Below are positions 7,818-19,400 of a DNA stretch of 64,000 nt, in pieces. The position numbers and the translations under genes were made by a program. The stretch is taken from NCBI GenBank assembly GCA_028285085.1, contig JANQQI010000113.1:1-64000 (forward strand), given 5' to 3'. The DNA comes from Saprospiraceae bacterium (lineage in GTDB: Bacteria > Bacteroidota > Bacteroidia > Chitinophagales > Saprospiraceae). How positions within the stretch are numbered: the first letter of the stretch is position 1; each line of letters begins with the position of its first letter. Under the pieces are notes generated by a model. The model saw nothing but the letters and a program-made list of their open reading frames with translations, was not told the DNA's origin and searched no databases.

Positions 7818-10800
7818 ATGAATGGAACAATCAGGAAAACTTGGATGCTATTTGTCTTTGTATTGAGTGTGATACAACTCAAAGCACAGGTGTCCACTTA
7901 CGAGCGGGTACCTGGATACTGGACTTTTGGAATCAACGGTGGATTGGCTTACCAACAGAGCGATATCAATCCTACATTAGATGGCTTCGGGGTCGGTTTG
8001 ACCTTGGGCAAAAATCTTTATTACCAACCTGGTTCAATTTTTTCTTTCGATGGTCGTGGGCGTTTCCTGTACTCACGTACTTATGGACTCGATACCCGAC
8101 GATCTTTCGGTATTGAAAATAATGATGCCCTCAATGGCACCATTGGCCCGGATTACACCACCGAAGGTGGCGGACCAGGTTTTTCCTTCTTGAACAATCG
8201 TACCGACCACGCTGAATTGGCGGTAGAGGGGGTGCTAAATTTTAATCGCTTACGCGAACGCACCAATGTGATCCTTTCTATTTTCGGTGGTATTGGCCTG
8301 GACTGGTACAACACTAAAACGGACCAGTTGGATGACTTTGGCCAGATCTACGACTTCTCCAGCATTCCAGCAAATAGCTCGGTGTCCTTCACTAAGGATC
8401 AATTACGCAATAGTATTCTTGATGGTAGCTACGAGACCGATGCCCATGGTTTTGACGATCAAGTTGGTCGACTGGGAATTATGCCTGCCCTTGGCGTGGA
8501 ATTAGGTTATCAGTTGACGCCCCGTTTTTCAGTGGGTGTGGGGCATAAAATGACCTTTACCAATACAGATATCTACGATGGTCATCAGTGGAAAGATAAT
8601 GGTGACTTGACCGGTGACAATGATATTCACCATTACACCAATTTGCACTTGCGTTGGATTATCGAGCCCGCCGAAGAACGACTACGACCTCCGGTGATCG
8701 ATGTACGTCGCCCTGCAATATCGCCACATACGACAACGATTGCTAATCAGGTTATAGAAGCCGATATCAAACATATTAATAGCTCCATGGATGTGGATTT
8801 CACCGTCAATGGCTACCGTGAAACCTTTAATTACCGCAAAGGGCGTTTCACTAGTCAAATCCGACTACGTCCCGGCCAAAATGAAGCTGTAATTACTGCC
8901 ACAAATAGCGAAGGTTCGGATCAGGAAACGATTATCATTTACTACGAAGAGCCCGTAATCGATAATCCTCCAACGATTGGATTTCCAACTGTTGATATTA
9001 CGAATCCGCCCTACGATGATTACCGCGTTAGTGATGAGCGATTTATGGTTCTTGCTCAGTTGAGCAATGTGCAGGATAGCCGTGATATTCAGTTCTCGGT
9101 AAATGGCTACGACTACGATAATTTCTTTTACGATACGAATCGTGGCACCTTTGAATCAGGCATTAACCTGCGTGAAGGTCGTAACGAAGTGCGCATCACG
9201 GTCCGCAATCCACGTGGTAGCGATACTGACCAAGCGACGATCATCCTCGAACGCCAGCAAGATATTTTGCCGCCGTTCGTACGTTTCACGACACCAACCT
9301 CGGATCCGTACTATACTGCGGCTAATCGAGTTAACATTGAGGCAGAAGTACAGAATATTCAGGATAAAAATGATCTGACCATGATCGTCAACGGTAATTC
9401 TACCCGCGACTTCAGCTACAGCAATGGTCGTGTATATATGGATTTATCATTGTATCAAGATCAAACTGAGGTGATCATCACTGCGACTAACCCTGCCGGT
9501 CAGGATAATGATGACTTACTGATTATCCGTGAGGATGATCAGCCTGTAGAGCAGGCGCCAGTGGTCAACATTACCTCTAGCAGTCAGCCAACAATTGATC
9601 CTTTTGATCCTACGAACTGCCGTAGCACGGTAATCGCAACGGTACTAAACGTCACCAGTGCAAATAATATCCAGTTGACGTTGAACGGAAGCAGTTTCTA
9701 CGATTTCAACTTTGATCCCGGCACTCAAGTACTGCGTACGACCGTACCGTTACAGCAAGGATTCAACGAACTAATTATTGAAGCTTTCAATAACGCTGGC
9801 TCGGATAGTGATCGCGTGACCATGGAGGGTTGCTCAAACGGACAACAGAATGATCCACCGGTAGTTACGATTACAACACCTGCTCAGCCTTCTACGACGC
9901 AGCCTAGTCCGCAAGCAAATATCGTAGCTACGGTATTAAATGTCGATAGTGGAAATGATATTACCTTTTTCGTAAATGGTAATAGTACCAATAATTTTGA
10001 TTTCAACGCCAGTACTAATGTATTCTCGGCAAGCATCAGTTTGCAAGAAGGTTGGAATGAAGTACGTGTTGAAGCACGAAATGCAGAAGGTCAAGATAGC
10101 GATGCTGTAAGCATCCGCTTTGAGAAGCCAATTATTGGTGTTGAGGAGCCACCAATCGTAGATATTTTGGAGCCAGCGAACAATAGCGGCTTTACGCAAC
10201 CTAATATCACTTTGGTAGCCCGAGTACAAAATGTATCCAGCAAATCACAGATTGAGTTGTTTGTTAATGGCCAGTCGACTAATAACTTCAGCTTCGATGC
10301 CGGCCGTGAGGAAATCAATGCATCAATCACGCTGAGCCCGAACAGCAACGTTCTACGTGTGAAAGCCACCAACAATGATGGCACCGACGAAGAAAGTGTA
10401 CAAGTACGTTTTAATCCACCGGCACCTAAGCCGCCAACGGTTGAATTTACTAAGCCTTTGCCAGAAGTTACTACCACAACTTCAAACAAAGCGAGTATTG
10501 AAGCCGTAGTCAAAAATGTATCTGAGAAGCGTGATTTGACGCTGACACAAAATGGTCGACGCATCAATAACTTTAGCTTCAATAACGGCATTGTTCTGGC
10601 TACACTAAGCCTTGAGCCGGGTAAGAATACCGTTATATTACAAGCACGCAATGATGACGGCAATGCCCAAGATCAGCGGGTGATCAATTACAATCGTCCA
10701 GCTAAACCGCCAAAGGTGACGATTAGTACACCAAAAGATAATGCGATTCTGGCCAAAGATAAAACCGAGGTCAAAGCGACGATCCAGAATGTAGAGTTGA

Positions 10801-12362
10801 AAAATGATATCCAGGTCTTGATCAACGGTAGATCGATCAGCTTTAGCTATCGCAACGGTACTTTGACCACAGACGCTCGCCTGCGCGAAGGCAGCAACAC
10901 CATTTTGGTAAAAGCGCAGAACGCAGACGGCGAAGCACAGGATCAGCACACCGTACGTTATGAGCGACCTAAGAATCCACCAACCGTTGACATAACGACA
11001 CCAAAGGATGGTGCCACTGTTAGAACGAATAAAACAACGGTTAAAGCAAAGATTGAAAGAGTCCAGCGACAGAATGATATTCAATTGCTGGTGAATAACC
11101 GAAAGCAGAATTTCACTTTCTTCAATGGACAGTTGAGTGCACAAATCAACCTGAAAGAAGGTAAAAACATCATTCAGGTAAAGGCAAAGAATGCGGATGG
11201 CGAAGCACAGGATAAAGTCACGGTTCGTTACGAGCGGCCGAAAAAATTGCCAGCCGTAAATATTTCAACACCAAAAGATGGCTTAACAGTCAAACAAGCC
11301 AAGAATACGGTAAAAGCCAGTATTCAAAATGTGGAGCGACAGAGTGACATTCAGTTGCTGATCAACGGAAAGGCGCAAACCTTCACCTTCTTCAATGGAC
11401 AATTGAATGCACAGGTTACGCTGAAGTATGGCAACAATACCATTTTGGTAAAAGCCAAAAATGCAGACGGTGAAGCGCAAGATCAGCATCAGGTGAAGTA
11501 TCCACGCCCGAAAACACCACCACAGGTACGGATTACGACGCCGAAGAATAATGCGAAGTTAAAAACAGCTAAAACACAAGTCGTTGCTACGGTCAAAAAT
11601 GTGACGAAAAAAAGCGAATTGCAATTGCTCGTGAACGGTAAGAAGCAGAACTTTAGCTACGGTGACGGCAAATTGACGGCAACCGTTAACTTGAAGCCAA
11701 AGACCAACACCATTGTCGTTAAGGCTAACAACCGCGATGGCAGCGACGAAGCTCAGGTCAAGGTCACTTATACACCACCACAGCCTAAGCCAGTGGTTAA
11801 ATTTACGAATCCACGACGTGGTGGTGCCACCGTGAAAAAGGCTGCTTATACCGTGAAAGCAACCGTGCAAAACGTTACGGATAAGAAGAACGTCATTTTC
11901 CAAATGAACGGAAAATCGGTTAAAAACTTCAGCTTTAACGCTAGTTCGGGTGCAATTTCCGCAAACGTCCAGCTGAAAAGTGGAAAGAATACCTTTGAGA
12001 TTAAGGCATCAAATAGTGCAGGTTCCGTGAAAGCCAATACGGATATCTCGTTGAAGCTACCGGTGATTGAAGAGACCAGACCTCCAAGCGTCAAGATCAG
12101 TTCGGTGAGTACGCCTACGGTTGATCCTTTCAACCCGGATCAAGCTAAGAGTACAATTATTGCCAAGCTAAGCAATGTCGCGAGTGAGCGTGAAATTACC
12201 TTCACCGTTAATGGCAACAAAGTGACGAATTACAACTTTGATCCGGCCAGTGGTAGTTTCAATATCACGATTACCTTGCAACGCGGGGATAACACCTGTA
12301 TTCTTAAAGTGAACAACCGAAACGGCAGCGACAAAGTCAGCCGAGTGATTACTTTCGAATAA
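7818..12362 (+). CDS. Very large cell-envelope protein: beta-rich N-terminal domain plus 13 Ig-like repeats
   Basis: 1514 aa from the ATG at 7818 (the track uses an upstream TTG at 7791). The signal peptide ends at QLKAQ. Residues about 25-290 are beta-strand rich (GFGVGLTLGKNLYY, YSRTYGLDTRR, LGYQLTPRFSVGVGHKM) and look like an OmpA-type outer-membrane barrel. From about residue 290 to the end there are 13 Ig-like repeats of about 90 aa, each following a PP.V.I..P start, a (V/I)...I.NV segment, a VNG mid-motif and an N.I.V.A.N..G.D end. There is no T9SS sorting domain. The repeats resemble bacterial Ig/Big_9-like stalk domains. A barrel anchor displaying a long stalk is a plausible reading; function in adhesion is inferred. 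Confidence 0.85.
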   Translation: MNGTIRKTWMLFVFVLSVIQLKAQVSTYERVPGYWTFGINGGLAYQQSDINPTLDGFGVGLTLGKNLYYQPGSIFSFDGRGRFLYSRTYGLDTRRSFGIENNDALNGTIGPDYTTEGGGPGFSFLNNRTDHAELAVEGVLNFNRLRERTNVILSIFGGIGLDWYNTKTDQLDDFGQIYDFSSIPANSSVSFTKDQLRNSILDGSYETDAHGFDDQVGRLGIMPALGVELGYQLTPRFSVGVGHKMTFTNTDIYDGHQWKDNGDLTGDNDIHHYTNLHLRWIIEPAEERLRPPVIDVRRPAISPHTTTIANQVIEADIKHINSSMDVDFTVNGYRETFNYRKGRFTSQIRLRPGQNEAVITATNSEGSDQETIIIYYEEPVIDNPPTIGFPTVDITNPPYDDYRVSDERFMVLAQLSNVQDSRDIQFSVNGYDYDNFFYDTNRGTFESGINLREGRNEVRITVRNPRGSDTDQATIILERQQDILPPFVRFTTPTSDPYYTAANRVNIEAEVQNIQDKNDLTMIVNGNSTRDFSYSNGRVYMDLSLYQDQTEVIITATNPAGQDNDDLLIIREDDQPVEQAPVVNITSSSQPTIDPFDPTNCRSTVIATVLNVTSANNIQLTLNGSSFYDFNFDPGTQVLRTTVPLQQGFNELIIEAFNNAGSDSDRVTMEGCSNGQQNDPPVVTITTPAQPSTTQPSPQANIVATVLNVDSGNDITFFVNGNSTNNFDFNASTNVFSASISLQEGWNEVRVEARNAEGQDSDAVSIRFEKPIIGVEEPPIVDILEPANNSGFTQPNITLVARVQNVSSKSQIELFVNGQSTNNFSFDAGREEINASITLSPNSNVLRVKATNNDGTDEESVQVRFNPPAPKPPTVEFTKPLPEVTTTTSNKASIEAVVKNVSEKRDLTLTQNGRRINNFSFNNGIVLATLSLEPGKNTVILQARNDDGNAQDQRVINYNRPAKPPKVTISTPKDNAILAKDKTEVKATIQNVELKNDIQVLINGRSISFSYRNGTLTTDARLREGSNTILVKAQNADGEAQDQHTVRYERPKNPPTVDITTPKDGATVRTNKTTVKAKIERVQRQNDIQLLVNNRKQNFTFFNGQLSAQINLKEGKNIIQVKAKNADGEAQDKVTVRYERPKKLPAVNISTPKDGLTVKQAKNTVKASIQNVERQSDIQLLINGKAQTFTFFNGQLNAQVTLKYGNNTILVKAKNADGEAQDQHQVKYPRPKTPPQVRITTPKNNAKLKTAKTQVVATVKNVTKKSELQLLVNGKKQNFSYGDGKLTATVNLKPKTNTIVVKANNRDGSDEAQVKVTYTPPQPKPVVKFTNPRRGGATVKKAAYTVKATVQNVTDKKNVIFQMNGKSVKNFSFNASSGAISANVQLKSGKNTFEIKASNSAGSVKANTDISLKLPVIEETRPPSVKISSVSTPTVDPFNPDQAKSTIIAKLSNVASEREITFTVNGNKVTNYNFDPASGSFNITITLQRGDNTCILKVNNRNGSDKVSRVITFE
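8688..12359 (+). repeat. Thirteen tandem Ig-like repeats; repeats 8-10 nearly uniform
   Basis: The period is about 270-300 nt. Repeats 8, 9 and 10 (10707-11516) are exactly 90 codons each and share long coding stretches such as AA(A/G)AATGC(A/G)GA(C/T)GG(C/T)GAAGC, indicating recent duplication. Repeats 4 and 13 share a TIDPF/TVDPF insertion and an internal Cys. Confidence 0.85.
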
Positions 12363-12390
12363 CACCTACCGAAAAGCGATAACTGATGAG

Positions 12391-12417
12391 GCCGCACCTT
12401 TTAGGAGGTGCGGTTTT
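12391..12417 (+). terminator. Intrinsic terminator of the Ig-repeat gene
   Basis: The 8-bp GC-rich stem CCGCACCT / AGGTGCGG (12392-12399 with 12406-12413) has a 6-nt loop and is followed by TTTT. Confidence 0.8.
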
Positions 12418-12462
12418 GTTGTTTTAGGTCACCACTTGGATTCACCAGAGATATTCTTCCTT

Positions 12463-12600
12463 TCAAGAGCCAATAATACCCAAACGTCCCTTCCACAAGT
12501 CCGCAAGCCGCCAAAACTCCGGCTCTAACGCACCAATCTGAGCCCAATATTCGTAATATTGATAGTGAGAATGCGTTAGGTGAACAACATACAATTTCAT
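12463..12600 (-). CDS. Possible 45-aa small protein, Tyr/Trp-rich
   Basis: The frame starts MKLYVVHLTHSHYQYYEYW and ends WKGRLGIIGS, with an ATG preceded by AAGTTAAA. The composition (Trp, Tyr, Leu, Gly) is more protein-like than a random frame, and it lies alone on the minus strand between two large rightward genes. It has no known family and could be a remnant. Too short for the ORF track. Confidence 0.28.
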   Translation of the reverse strand: MKLYVVHLTHSHYQYYEYWAQIGALEPEFWRLADLWKGRLGIIGS

Positions 12601-12708
12601 TTTAACTTAAAACACGCTGCTTTATCGCATCTCATTAACGTATAGTCCACCCTTTTTAAAAGGAAAAGACGCCGTATAAACGGATTAGATAGATTGCTTC
12701 GATGCTTA

Positions 12709-15700
12709 ATGAATAAAATCCTTAGCTGCATATTATTCCTGCTGATTGCTTGGGGGACCAGTTCTGCGCAAACGCCGCTGTCCAACCAACGCATCCAACG
12801 TGTGGCCATTAAGGATTTACCACAAGCACTCGATTCGCTTACCGTCATCCCCAACTCTCTGGAAGTATGGACAGCCGCCGGTGCCCGACTAGATTCTAGT
12901 TTTTATGAACTCAAAGCCGAACAGTTACACTGGCTTGGCCCACCCTCGAAGGACAGTCTCGAACTGCGTTTTCGGGTACTCCCCTATGATTTGGATTACA
13001 CACTTAGTCATCTGGATACCACTCGAATCGAGCTAGCACCCGATGGCACTTACATTGGCTTCGACTTTCGGCCGTACGAAGAAGATGAAGAAAAGTTGAT
13101 TGATTTTAAAGGCCTCAACTACAACGGTAGCTTCGCGCGGGGTGTCTCTTTCGGTAATACCCAAAACTTGGTGCTTAACTCTAGTTTTAATCTACAGCTC
13201 GCTGGTAAACTAGGTAATGATGTCGAAATCCTCGCCGCCATCACCGACAACAATATCCCGCTACAGCCGGAAGGTAACACCCAACAGCTCCAAGAATTTG
13301 ATCGCATCTTCATTCAACTCAAGCGAAGAAATACTAGTCTTATTGCCGGGGATTACGAGTTGGCACGCCCCAACAGCCACTTTATGAATTATTTCAAAAA
13401 ATTGCAGGGGGCAACCTTTAGCCATGAGTCCGATTTGGGTGATAATAAGCGCCTGAGTACCAAGATGAGCGTTGCCATCTCTCGGGGAAAATTTGCACGA
13501 AATATCATTCAGCAGCAAGAAGGCAACCAAGGGCCTTACCAACTCCAAGGCGCCGAAGGCGAGCGGTTCATCATTGTAGAAGCGGGAACCGAGAAAATCT
13601 TTATCGACGGGCAGATCATGATTCGGGGCTTGGATGGTGATTACATCATCGATTATAATCGCGCGGAAATCATCTTCACCAACAAACGGTTGATCACGAA
13701 AGATAGCCGGATTATTGCCGAATTCGAATATTCAGTGCAGACGTATCTGCGCTCGCTCTATGCCGTGAATACGGAGTACCAAAGTGATAAGATGCGCTTA
13801 TATTTTAATCTCTATTCGGAGCAAGATTCTAAAACCTCCGGTGGCGCACGCGATTTAGATTCTCTGGAACGTCAAATCCTCAATGATGTAGGGGACGACC
13901 TGTCTGCCGCCTTCGCCCCCGGGATTGATACCCTCGAAGAATTTAGCGAATTCCGTATATCGTACAAACAGGTAGATACCTCCTTCTCCATTCAGGGTAT
14001 TCCAGCCGGGCAAACGATTCTGGTGTATACCACTAATAAAGATAGTGCTCGTTTTACCGCCAATTTTTTGGAGGTAGGAAGTGGCAATGGCGATTATGTG
14101 ATTGATGGCACCACCGGGGCTAACGGGCGAGTGTTTCGTTGGGTCGCTCCCGACCCGAATACCGGAATACGGCAGGGAAATTACACACCGGCCATCCGGC
14201 TCATTGCTCCCAATCAACTCCAACTGATGACTGCCGGTGGAGAGTTTCAGCTCTCCAAAAACAGCTATCTCAAGACCGAACTTGCTTTCAGCCACAACGA
14301 TCCTAATCGCTTTTCCAGCATCGGCAACGACAACAATACGGGGCTGGCGCTTTTCACCAACTTTCGGGACGAACGGCAAATCGGTAAGACCGATAACGGT
14401 TGGAAGCTAGAAACGGAGGCCAATTACGAGATGGTGCAAGAGACATTTAAAGCTTTGAACCCTTATCGGAACGCAGAATTTAATCGAGATTGGAATATCA
14501 GCCAGGTTAACAATAACAGCAATGGTCCTCAACAACCTGCCTTAGAACATCTTGGTAATGGGGGAATGACCATCGTCAAAAGTGGCTATGGCCAGCTCAA
14601 ATATCAGTTTGGTGGTTATGTACGGCAAGGCCTCTATAACGGTACACGGCACGTCGCCTTGTTTCAGTTTAAACGGAATGGCTATGATGTACGACTAGAG
14701 GGCAACTGGTTATTTTCAGATAGTGAGCGAGAGAATACTCGATTCTCAAGGCCACGTGTAGAGCTTTCGAAGACGTTTAAGCAACTCAATAACTGGAAAA
14801 TTGGCTTTTACGGTGAGCGGGAACGCAACCAACGGCAAGCCAGCACCAGCGATACCCTGAGCAATAATAGTTTCTACTATGATCTGTACCGCATCTTTCT
14901 CCAAAGCCCGGAGAATAATGGTTTCCGCTTCGGCGCCAACTACCAGCAGCGCTACGATTATCTCCCCCGCCAAGCGGATTTTGGCCAAGCTACCGTAGCG
15001 GATGAATTCAATCTCAACGGAGGGTGGCAACAGGGACGCAACTCACGCCTCGGCTGGAATCTGACCTATCGCAAGCTCGTAATCACTGACAACAAACTCA
15101 TTGATCTCGATCCACAGGAGACTTTCCTCGGGCGAATCGAGCACTCTTTGAACTTGCTCAAAGGTGTGATTCGCTCAAACACGAACTACGAACTCGGCTC
15201 GGGTCAGGAGCGCAAGCTGGAGTTTCAATATCTGCCCGTTGCCGCTGGAGAAGGCGTTTACACGTGGGTAAATGACCTAAACGGAGATAGCATTCCACAA
15301 ATTAATGAGATCGAAGAAGCCGTTTTTCAAAACGACGCGAATATTGTGCGCGTATCGCTTTTCACGGATGAATTTATCCGCACGAACAACGTAGAATTCA
15401 ACCAAAGTCTACGCCTCGAACCACGGAGTATTTGGTACCGAAAAAAGGGGATTAAAAAGTTTATCAGCCGTTTTTCAACCCAATCTACCGTACGGATCAG
15501 TCGAAAAACTCGAGAAGCAGAAGGTGTTTCGGCTTGGAATCCTTTCCAATTGGCGATTGCGGATACTTCACTGGTCTCGATTACTTCGGGGATTCGAAAC
15601 ACGCTATTCTTCAATCGTTCTAACCCTAAGTATGATCTACAATTTGGACAGTTAGACAATCGAAATAAAGTGGTGCTCACTAGTGGTTTTGAAAGCCGCA

Positions 15701-16221
15701 CAAATCAAGAATATTTTTTCCGAGCTCGCTGGAACATCACCCAAAAATTCACCACCATCATCAACCTAGCTCAAGGGACCAAACAGAACGATTCAGAGTT
15801 TTTCGATAATCGAGATTTCAATATTGAGTTTCAAAAAATAGAACCTCAATTGTCTCTTCTTCCTTCCCAAAATTTTAGAAATATTTTTAATTATAAATTC
15901 CAAAAAAGTACGAATACGCTTGGTGGTGAAACGGCGGTCATTCAGGACTTTGGAATGGAAACGACTTACAACCAAAGCAACAAAACTTCATTGCGCTTAG
16001 ATCTGTCCTTTGTACGCATCCGCTACGACGGGAGCGCGAATTCTTCCCTGGAATTTGCTATGTTGGAGGGGCTACGTGATGGCGCCAACTACCTCTGGAA
16101 TGTCTCCCTGGATCGACGCCTCGCCAGAAACATCCAACTCAACATTAGCTATGAAGGCCGTAGAAGTGGCGATAATCCGACAGTTCACGTTGGTCGTGCA
16201 CAGGTTAGAGCTAGTTTTTAG
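12709..16221 (+). CDS. Large outer-membrane beta-barrel protein of a Bacteroidota-wide family
   Basis: 1170 aa from the ATG at 12709 (the track uses a TTG five codons upstream). The signal peptide ends near GTSSAQ. An N-terminal beta domain (about 20-120) is followed by motifs such as GVSFGNTQNLVLNS, LEGKLG-type strands (LAGKLGNDVEILAAITDNN) and LIAGDYEL, then about 700 residues of alternating strands (YQSDKMRLYFNLY, RLEGNWLFSD, LSFVRIRYDG) ending with VHVGRAQVRASF, a C-terminal aromatic typical of outer-membrane barrels. I recognise this as a conserved large outer-membrane family but cannot name its role; it vaguely recalls SprA-type proteins yet is about half their length. No T9SS tail. Confidence 0.82.
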   Translation: MNKILSCILFLLIAWGTSSAQTPLSNQRIQRVAIKDLPQALDSLTVIPNSLEVWTAAGARLDSSFYELKAEQLHWLGPPSKDSLELRFRVLPYDLDYTLSHLDTTRIELAPDGTYIGFDFRPYEEDEEKLIDFKGLNYNGSFARGVSFGNTQNLVLNSSFNLQLAGKLGNDVEILAAITDNNIPLQPEGNTQQLQEFDRIFIQLKRRNTSLIAGDYELARPNSHFMNYFKKLQGATFSHESDLGDNKRLSTKMSVAISRGKFARNIIQQQEGNQGPYQLQGAEGERFIIVEAGTEKIFIDGQIMIRGLDGDYIIDYNRAEIIFTNKRLITKDSRIIAEFEYSVQTYLRSLYAVNTEYQSDKMRLYFNLYSEQDSKTSGGARDLDSLERQILNDVGDDLSAAFAPGIDTLEEFSEFRISYKQVDTSFSIQGIPAGQTILVYTTNKDSARFTANFLEVGSGNGDYVIDGTTGANGRVFRWVAPDPNTGIRQGNYTPAIRLIAPNQLQLMTAGGEFQLSKNSYLKTELAFSHNDPNRFSSIGNDNNTGLALFTNFRDERQIGKTDNGWKLETEANYEMVQETFKALNPYRNAEFNRDWNISQVNNNSNGPQQPALEHLGNGGMTIVKSGYGQLKYQFGGYVRQGLYNGTRHVALFQFKRNGYDVRLEGNWLFSDSERENTRFSRPRVELSKTFKQLNNWKIGFYGERERNQRQASTSDTLSNNSFYYDLYRIFLQSPENNGFRFGANYQQRYDYLPRQADFGQATVADEFNLNGGWQQGRNSRLGWNLTYRKLVITDNKLIDLDPQETFLGRIEHSLNLLKGVIRSNTNYELGSGQERKLEFQYLPVAAGEGVYTWVNDLNGDSIPQINEIEEAVFQNDANIVRVSLFTDEFIRTNNVEFNQSLRLEPRSIWYRKKGIKKFISRFSTQSTVRISRKTREAEGVSAWNPFQLAIADTSLVSITSGIRNTLFFNRSNPKYDLQFGQLDNRNKVVLTSGFESRTNQEYFFRARWNITQKFTTIINLAQGTKQNDSEFFDNRDFNIEFQKIEPQLSLLPSQNFRNIFNYKFQKSTNTLGGETAVIQDFGMETTYNQSNKTSLRLDLSFVRIRYDGSANSSLEFAMLEGLRDGANYLWNVSLDRRLARNIQLNISYEGRRSGDNPTVHVGRAQVRASF

Positions 16222-16392
16222 CAAGATTGTACACTGTAATTTTTCGAAAATGAGCTAGTTTAGGGGCTATTTGAAGATCATTTATGGACTTATTGCCTGC
16301 TCAAAAACCGACAAGTATCGCTTTTTATTCCATTCTTCATCTTATAAGCGACAAATTATCAATTGTAATTTTCATAAACCCCACAACCAAAG

Positions 16393-16400
16393 TATCTTTG
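16393..16400 (+). promoter_or_regulatory. Candidate -7 element (TATCTTTG) for the metzincin gene
   Basis: Exact TAnnTTTG match, 63 nt upstream of the ATG at 16464. No -33 TTTG lies at the expected distance. Confidence 0.45.
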
Positions 16401-16463
16401 ATGGGTTGATATTTAATAAACATTGTTTCCTGCTGAAGCACAAAATCAAAATAAAAAATCGAA

Positions 16464-19400
16464 ATGCGTAATCTACTACTATTGCTTTTCCTCTCCTGTG
16501 CGATAAGCTTACAAGCGCAAAACTTCTGGTCGGCTGCCAATGAGTCGGCTTTCGCTGCCTCCCGCAATTTAGAGCGTCGGCTCGATCCAGCCAATTACAC
16601 TACTCTGCAATTGGATTTGACAGGCTTAAAAACTTATTTGCGTGAAGCACCAATGGAGCGCACCAGTGCAGCTGTTTCATCGCCGCTTGCGGTACAATTC
16701 CCTACCCCTGAAGGAGGTTTAGAAACATTTTATATTTACGAATCCCCTCTAATGCCGGATGAACTGGGTTCTCGCTATCCAATGATCCGTTCATTTGCTG
16801 GACGTAGTGCCGGTGAAGGACAAAGCGCTGTTCGCTTCGTCTATTCCGAAAAGGGCTTTCACGCTATATTCAATACGCCTAGTGGTTTGCGTTTGATTGC
16901 GCCTTACGCAGAAGGTGATACCGAATATTATATCAATTATTTCCACCGTGATATTGATGGAGAAGAGCGTAATTTTGTTTGTGGTTTAGATCACGATCAT
17001 GATCATGATCACGGAGAATCGCACGAGCAATCTCCTCTCGAAGGTTTAGAATTCAATGAAGAAATCCAGTCCCATCAATCCGCTAATGCCCGTAATGAGC
17101 AAGTAGAATTGTTGGAATATGAGATGGCAATGGCTTGTACGGCAGAATGGGCAGCCCTTCACGGTGGAACGATGAGTGGTGCCATGTCAGCCATGAATGT
17201 AGCGCTCAACCTTTTGAATGGGGTATACGAACCAGAGATTGCCATCCGCTTCGTCTTCATTCCAAACAATGATGAATTGGTTTTTACAGATCCAAATACA
17301 GATCCTTATACGGACGTCGATATAGGTGGTGGTCTACTGAATCAAAATCAGAATGCGTTGAATAACATCATCGGTCTAAACAACTTTGATATTGGTCACG
17401 TGATGACTATTGCTTGTCAGGACGTTGGAGGTATTGCTGGTGGTACAGTTTGCTCAAATGGTAAGGCACGTGGTGTAACTTGCCAATATAGTAATCTAGA
17501 AACGGTTGTCCTTAATGTTGCAACGCACGAAGTAGGGCATCAATTTACTGCTAGCCATACATGGGACAACTGCCCGGGTATTCTGGAGCAACGTTCTGGT
17601 ACTACGGCTTTTGAGCCAGGTAGTGGAAGTACTTTACTTTCTTATGCAGGTTCTTGTGGTGCACAAAACGTCATGTTTGGTGGTGATATTTACTTTCACG
17701 TTGGTTCATTGCAGCAAATGTACGACTACAGTCAGTTTGCGTTAGGTGCCGAGTGCCCTGACATTATCCCAACGGATAATAATAAGCCCGAATTAGAGAT
17801 TCCTTTAGAAAATGGTTTTTATATTCCCATTAGTACACCTTTCGAACTAACGGCTACTGCTACGGACCCGGATGGCGATGATTTGACCTATTGCTGGGAG
17901 CAATACAATACGGGGCCATTAAGCGAATTGGGTAATCCACTTGGTACAGCGCCAAGTTTTAGATCTTATCCGCCGACAACCTCTCCGACCCGTGTTTTCC
18001 CTCGAATTCAGTCTATTTTAACCAATAGCTCTCAAGTCGTTGAGGTACTGCCAACTTACACACGTAATCTCAAATTCCGCTGTACGGCTCGTGATAATGA
18101 CCCAATGGCCGGTGGAACAGTTTGGGAAGAAGTTTCCTTTGAAGCAACGGAGAGTGCTGGTCCATTCTTCGTAACAAATCCAAACACTTTCATTGATTGG
18201 GAAGTTGGAAGCTACGAAGAGGTCACCTGGGATGTAGCTAATACTAATCTCAGCCCTGTGAATTGCCAAGAGGTGGATATCTATTTGTCAATCGACGGTG
18301 GATTCACTTACCCTTACACGCTTGCAGAGAATGTACCGAATGATGGTTCTCATTTTGTAACGGTACCTAATGCGATTACGGGTGGTGCACGCGTGAAGGT
18401 TAAGGCTTCTAACAGTATTTTCTTTGATATTTCAAACTTCAACTTTGAAATTATTGCGCCATCGGAGCCTGGTTTTGCTTTAGATGTTTCGCCATATAAC
18501 CAATTGGTATGCTCTCCTGATCCTCTCGTAATCGATTTGAATACACTTTCATTATTGGATTATGATAGCTTGGTGACCTTCTCCATTGAAGGGTTACCTT
18601 CGGGTGCTGTACCGCAGTTTTCGGCTAACCCGGTATTGCCAAGTGATGGCGCTACGCTGACCGTTGAAACGGATGCTTTGACGGAAAATGGCACTTTCGA
18701 TTTATTGGTTACTGCGATTGCGCAGGGTGGTGATACTTTAGTTCGTGAGGCCTCCTTTAATCTGGTGATCAATGATTTCTCGGCATTCTCTCCGAGCAGC
18801 CCTGCAAACGGTGTCTCTGGTATTTCTGAGTTACCTACTTTCACTTGGGAAACGTCGCCTTACGCGGAGAGTTACGATATTGAGATTGCAACAAGCCCTG
18901 AGTTTGGCAATACCATTGTAGAAAGTAACACGGGGATCGTTGGCAACAGCTATGATCCTGATCTCCTTTTAGAAAAGAACACTTTATATTTCTGGCGTAT
19001 TCGTCCTTCCAATGCTTGTGGAAAAGGAGAATTTAGTCCAGTTATCGCTTTCCACACAGAAACATTTGCTTGTAGCTATACGCCAAAAGCAGGAGACCCC
19101 ACCGCCATCTCAGCTGACGGCCTTGATGTGGTTGAGGACCCAATCATTATAACGAATAGTGGGCAAGTAAACGATTTGAATGTATACGTTAATGGAACGC
19201 ACGACCTGGTATCCCATCTGGATGTTTCGTTGATTAGTCCGGCTGGTACAGAGGTGTTGCTCTTCGCTAATGAGTGTCCGACAACAACCGTGTTCAATTT
19301 ATCATTGGACGATGAAGCACCGGGAGAAATCAACTGTCCTACACTTGGACTTTCATATCAACCAGAGGGTAGCTTATCTGATTTTGATGGTGAAGAGGCG

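Noticed and set aside
10091-10663. 190-aa minus-strand ORF inside the Ig-repeat gene
   Set aside because: A shadow created by the repeat codon pattern; other minus-strand frames (9936, 10638, 11559) recur in the same repeats.
10707-11516. CRISPR-like regular repeat
   Set aside because: The 270-bp period is in-frame coding for Ig-like domains; no short repeat-spacer structure and no cas genes in the window.
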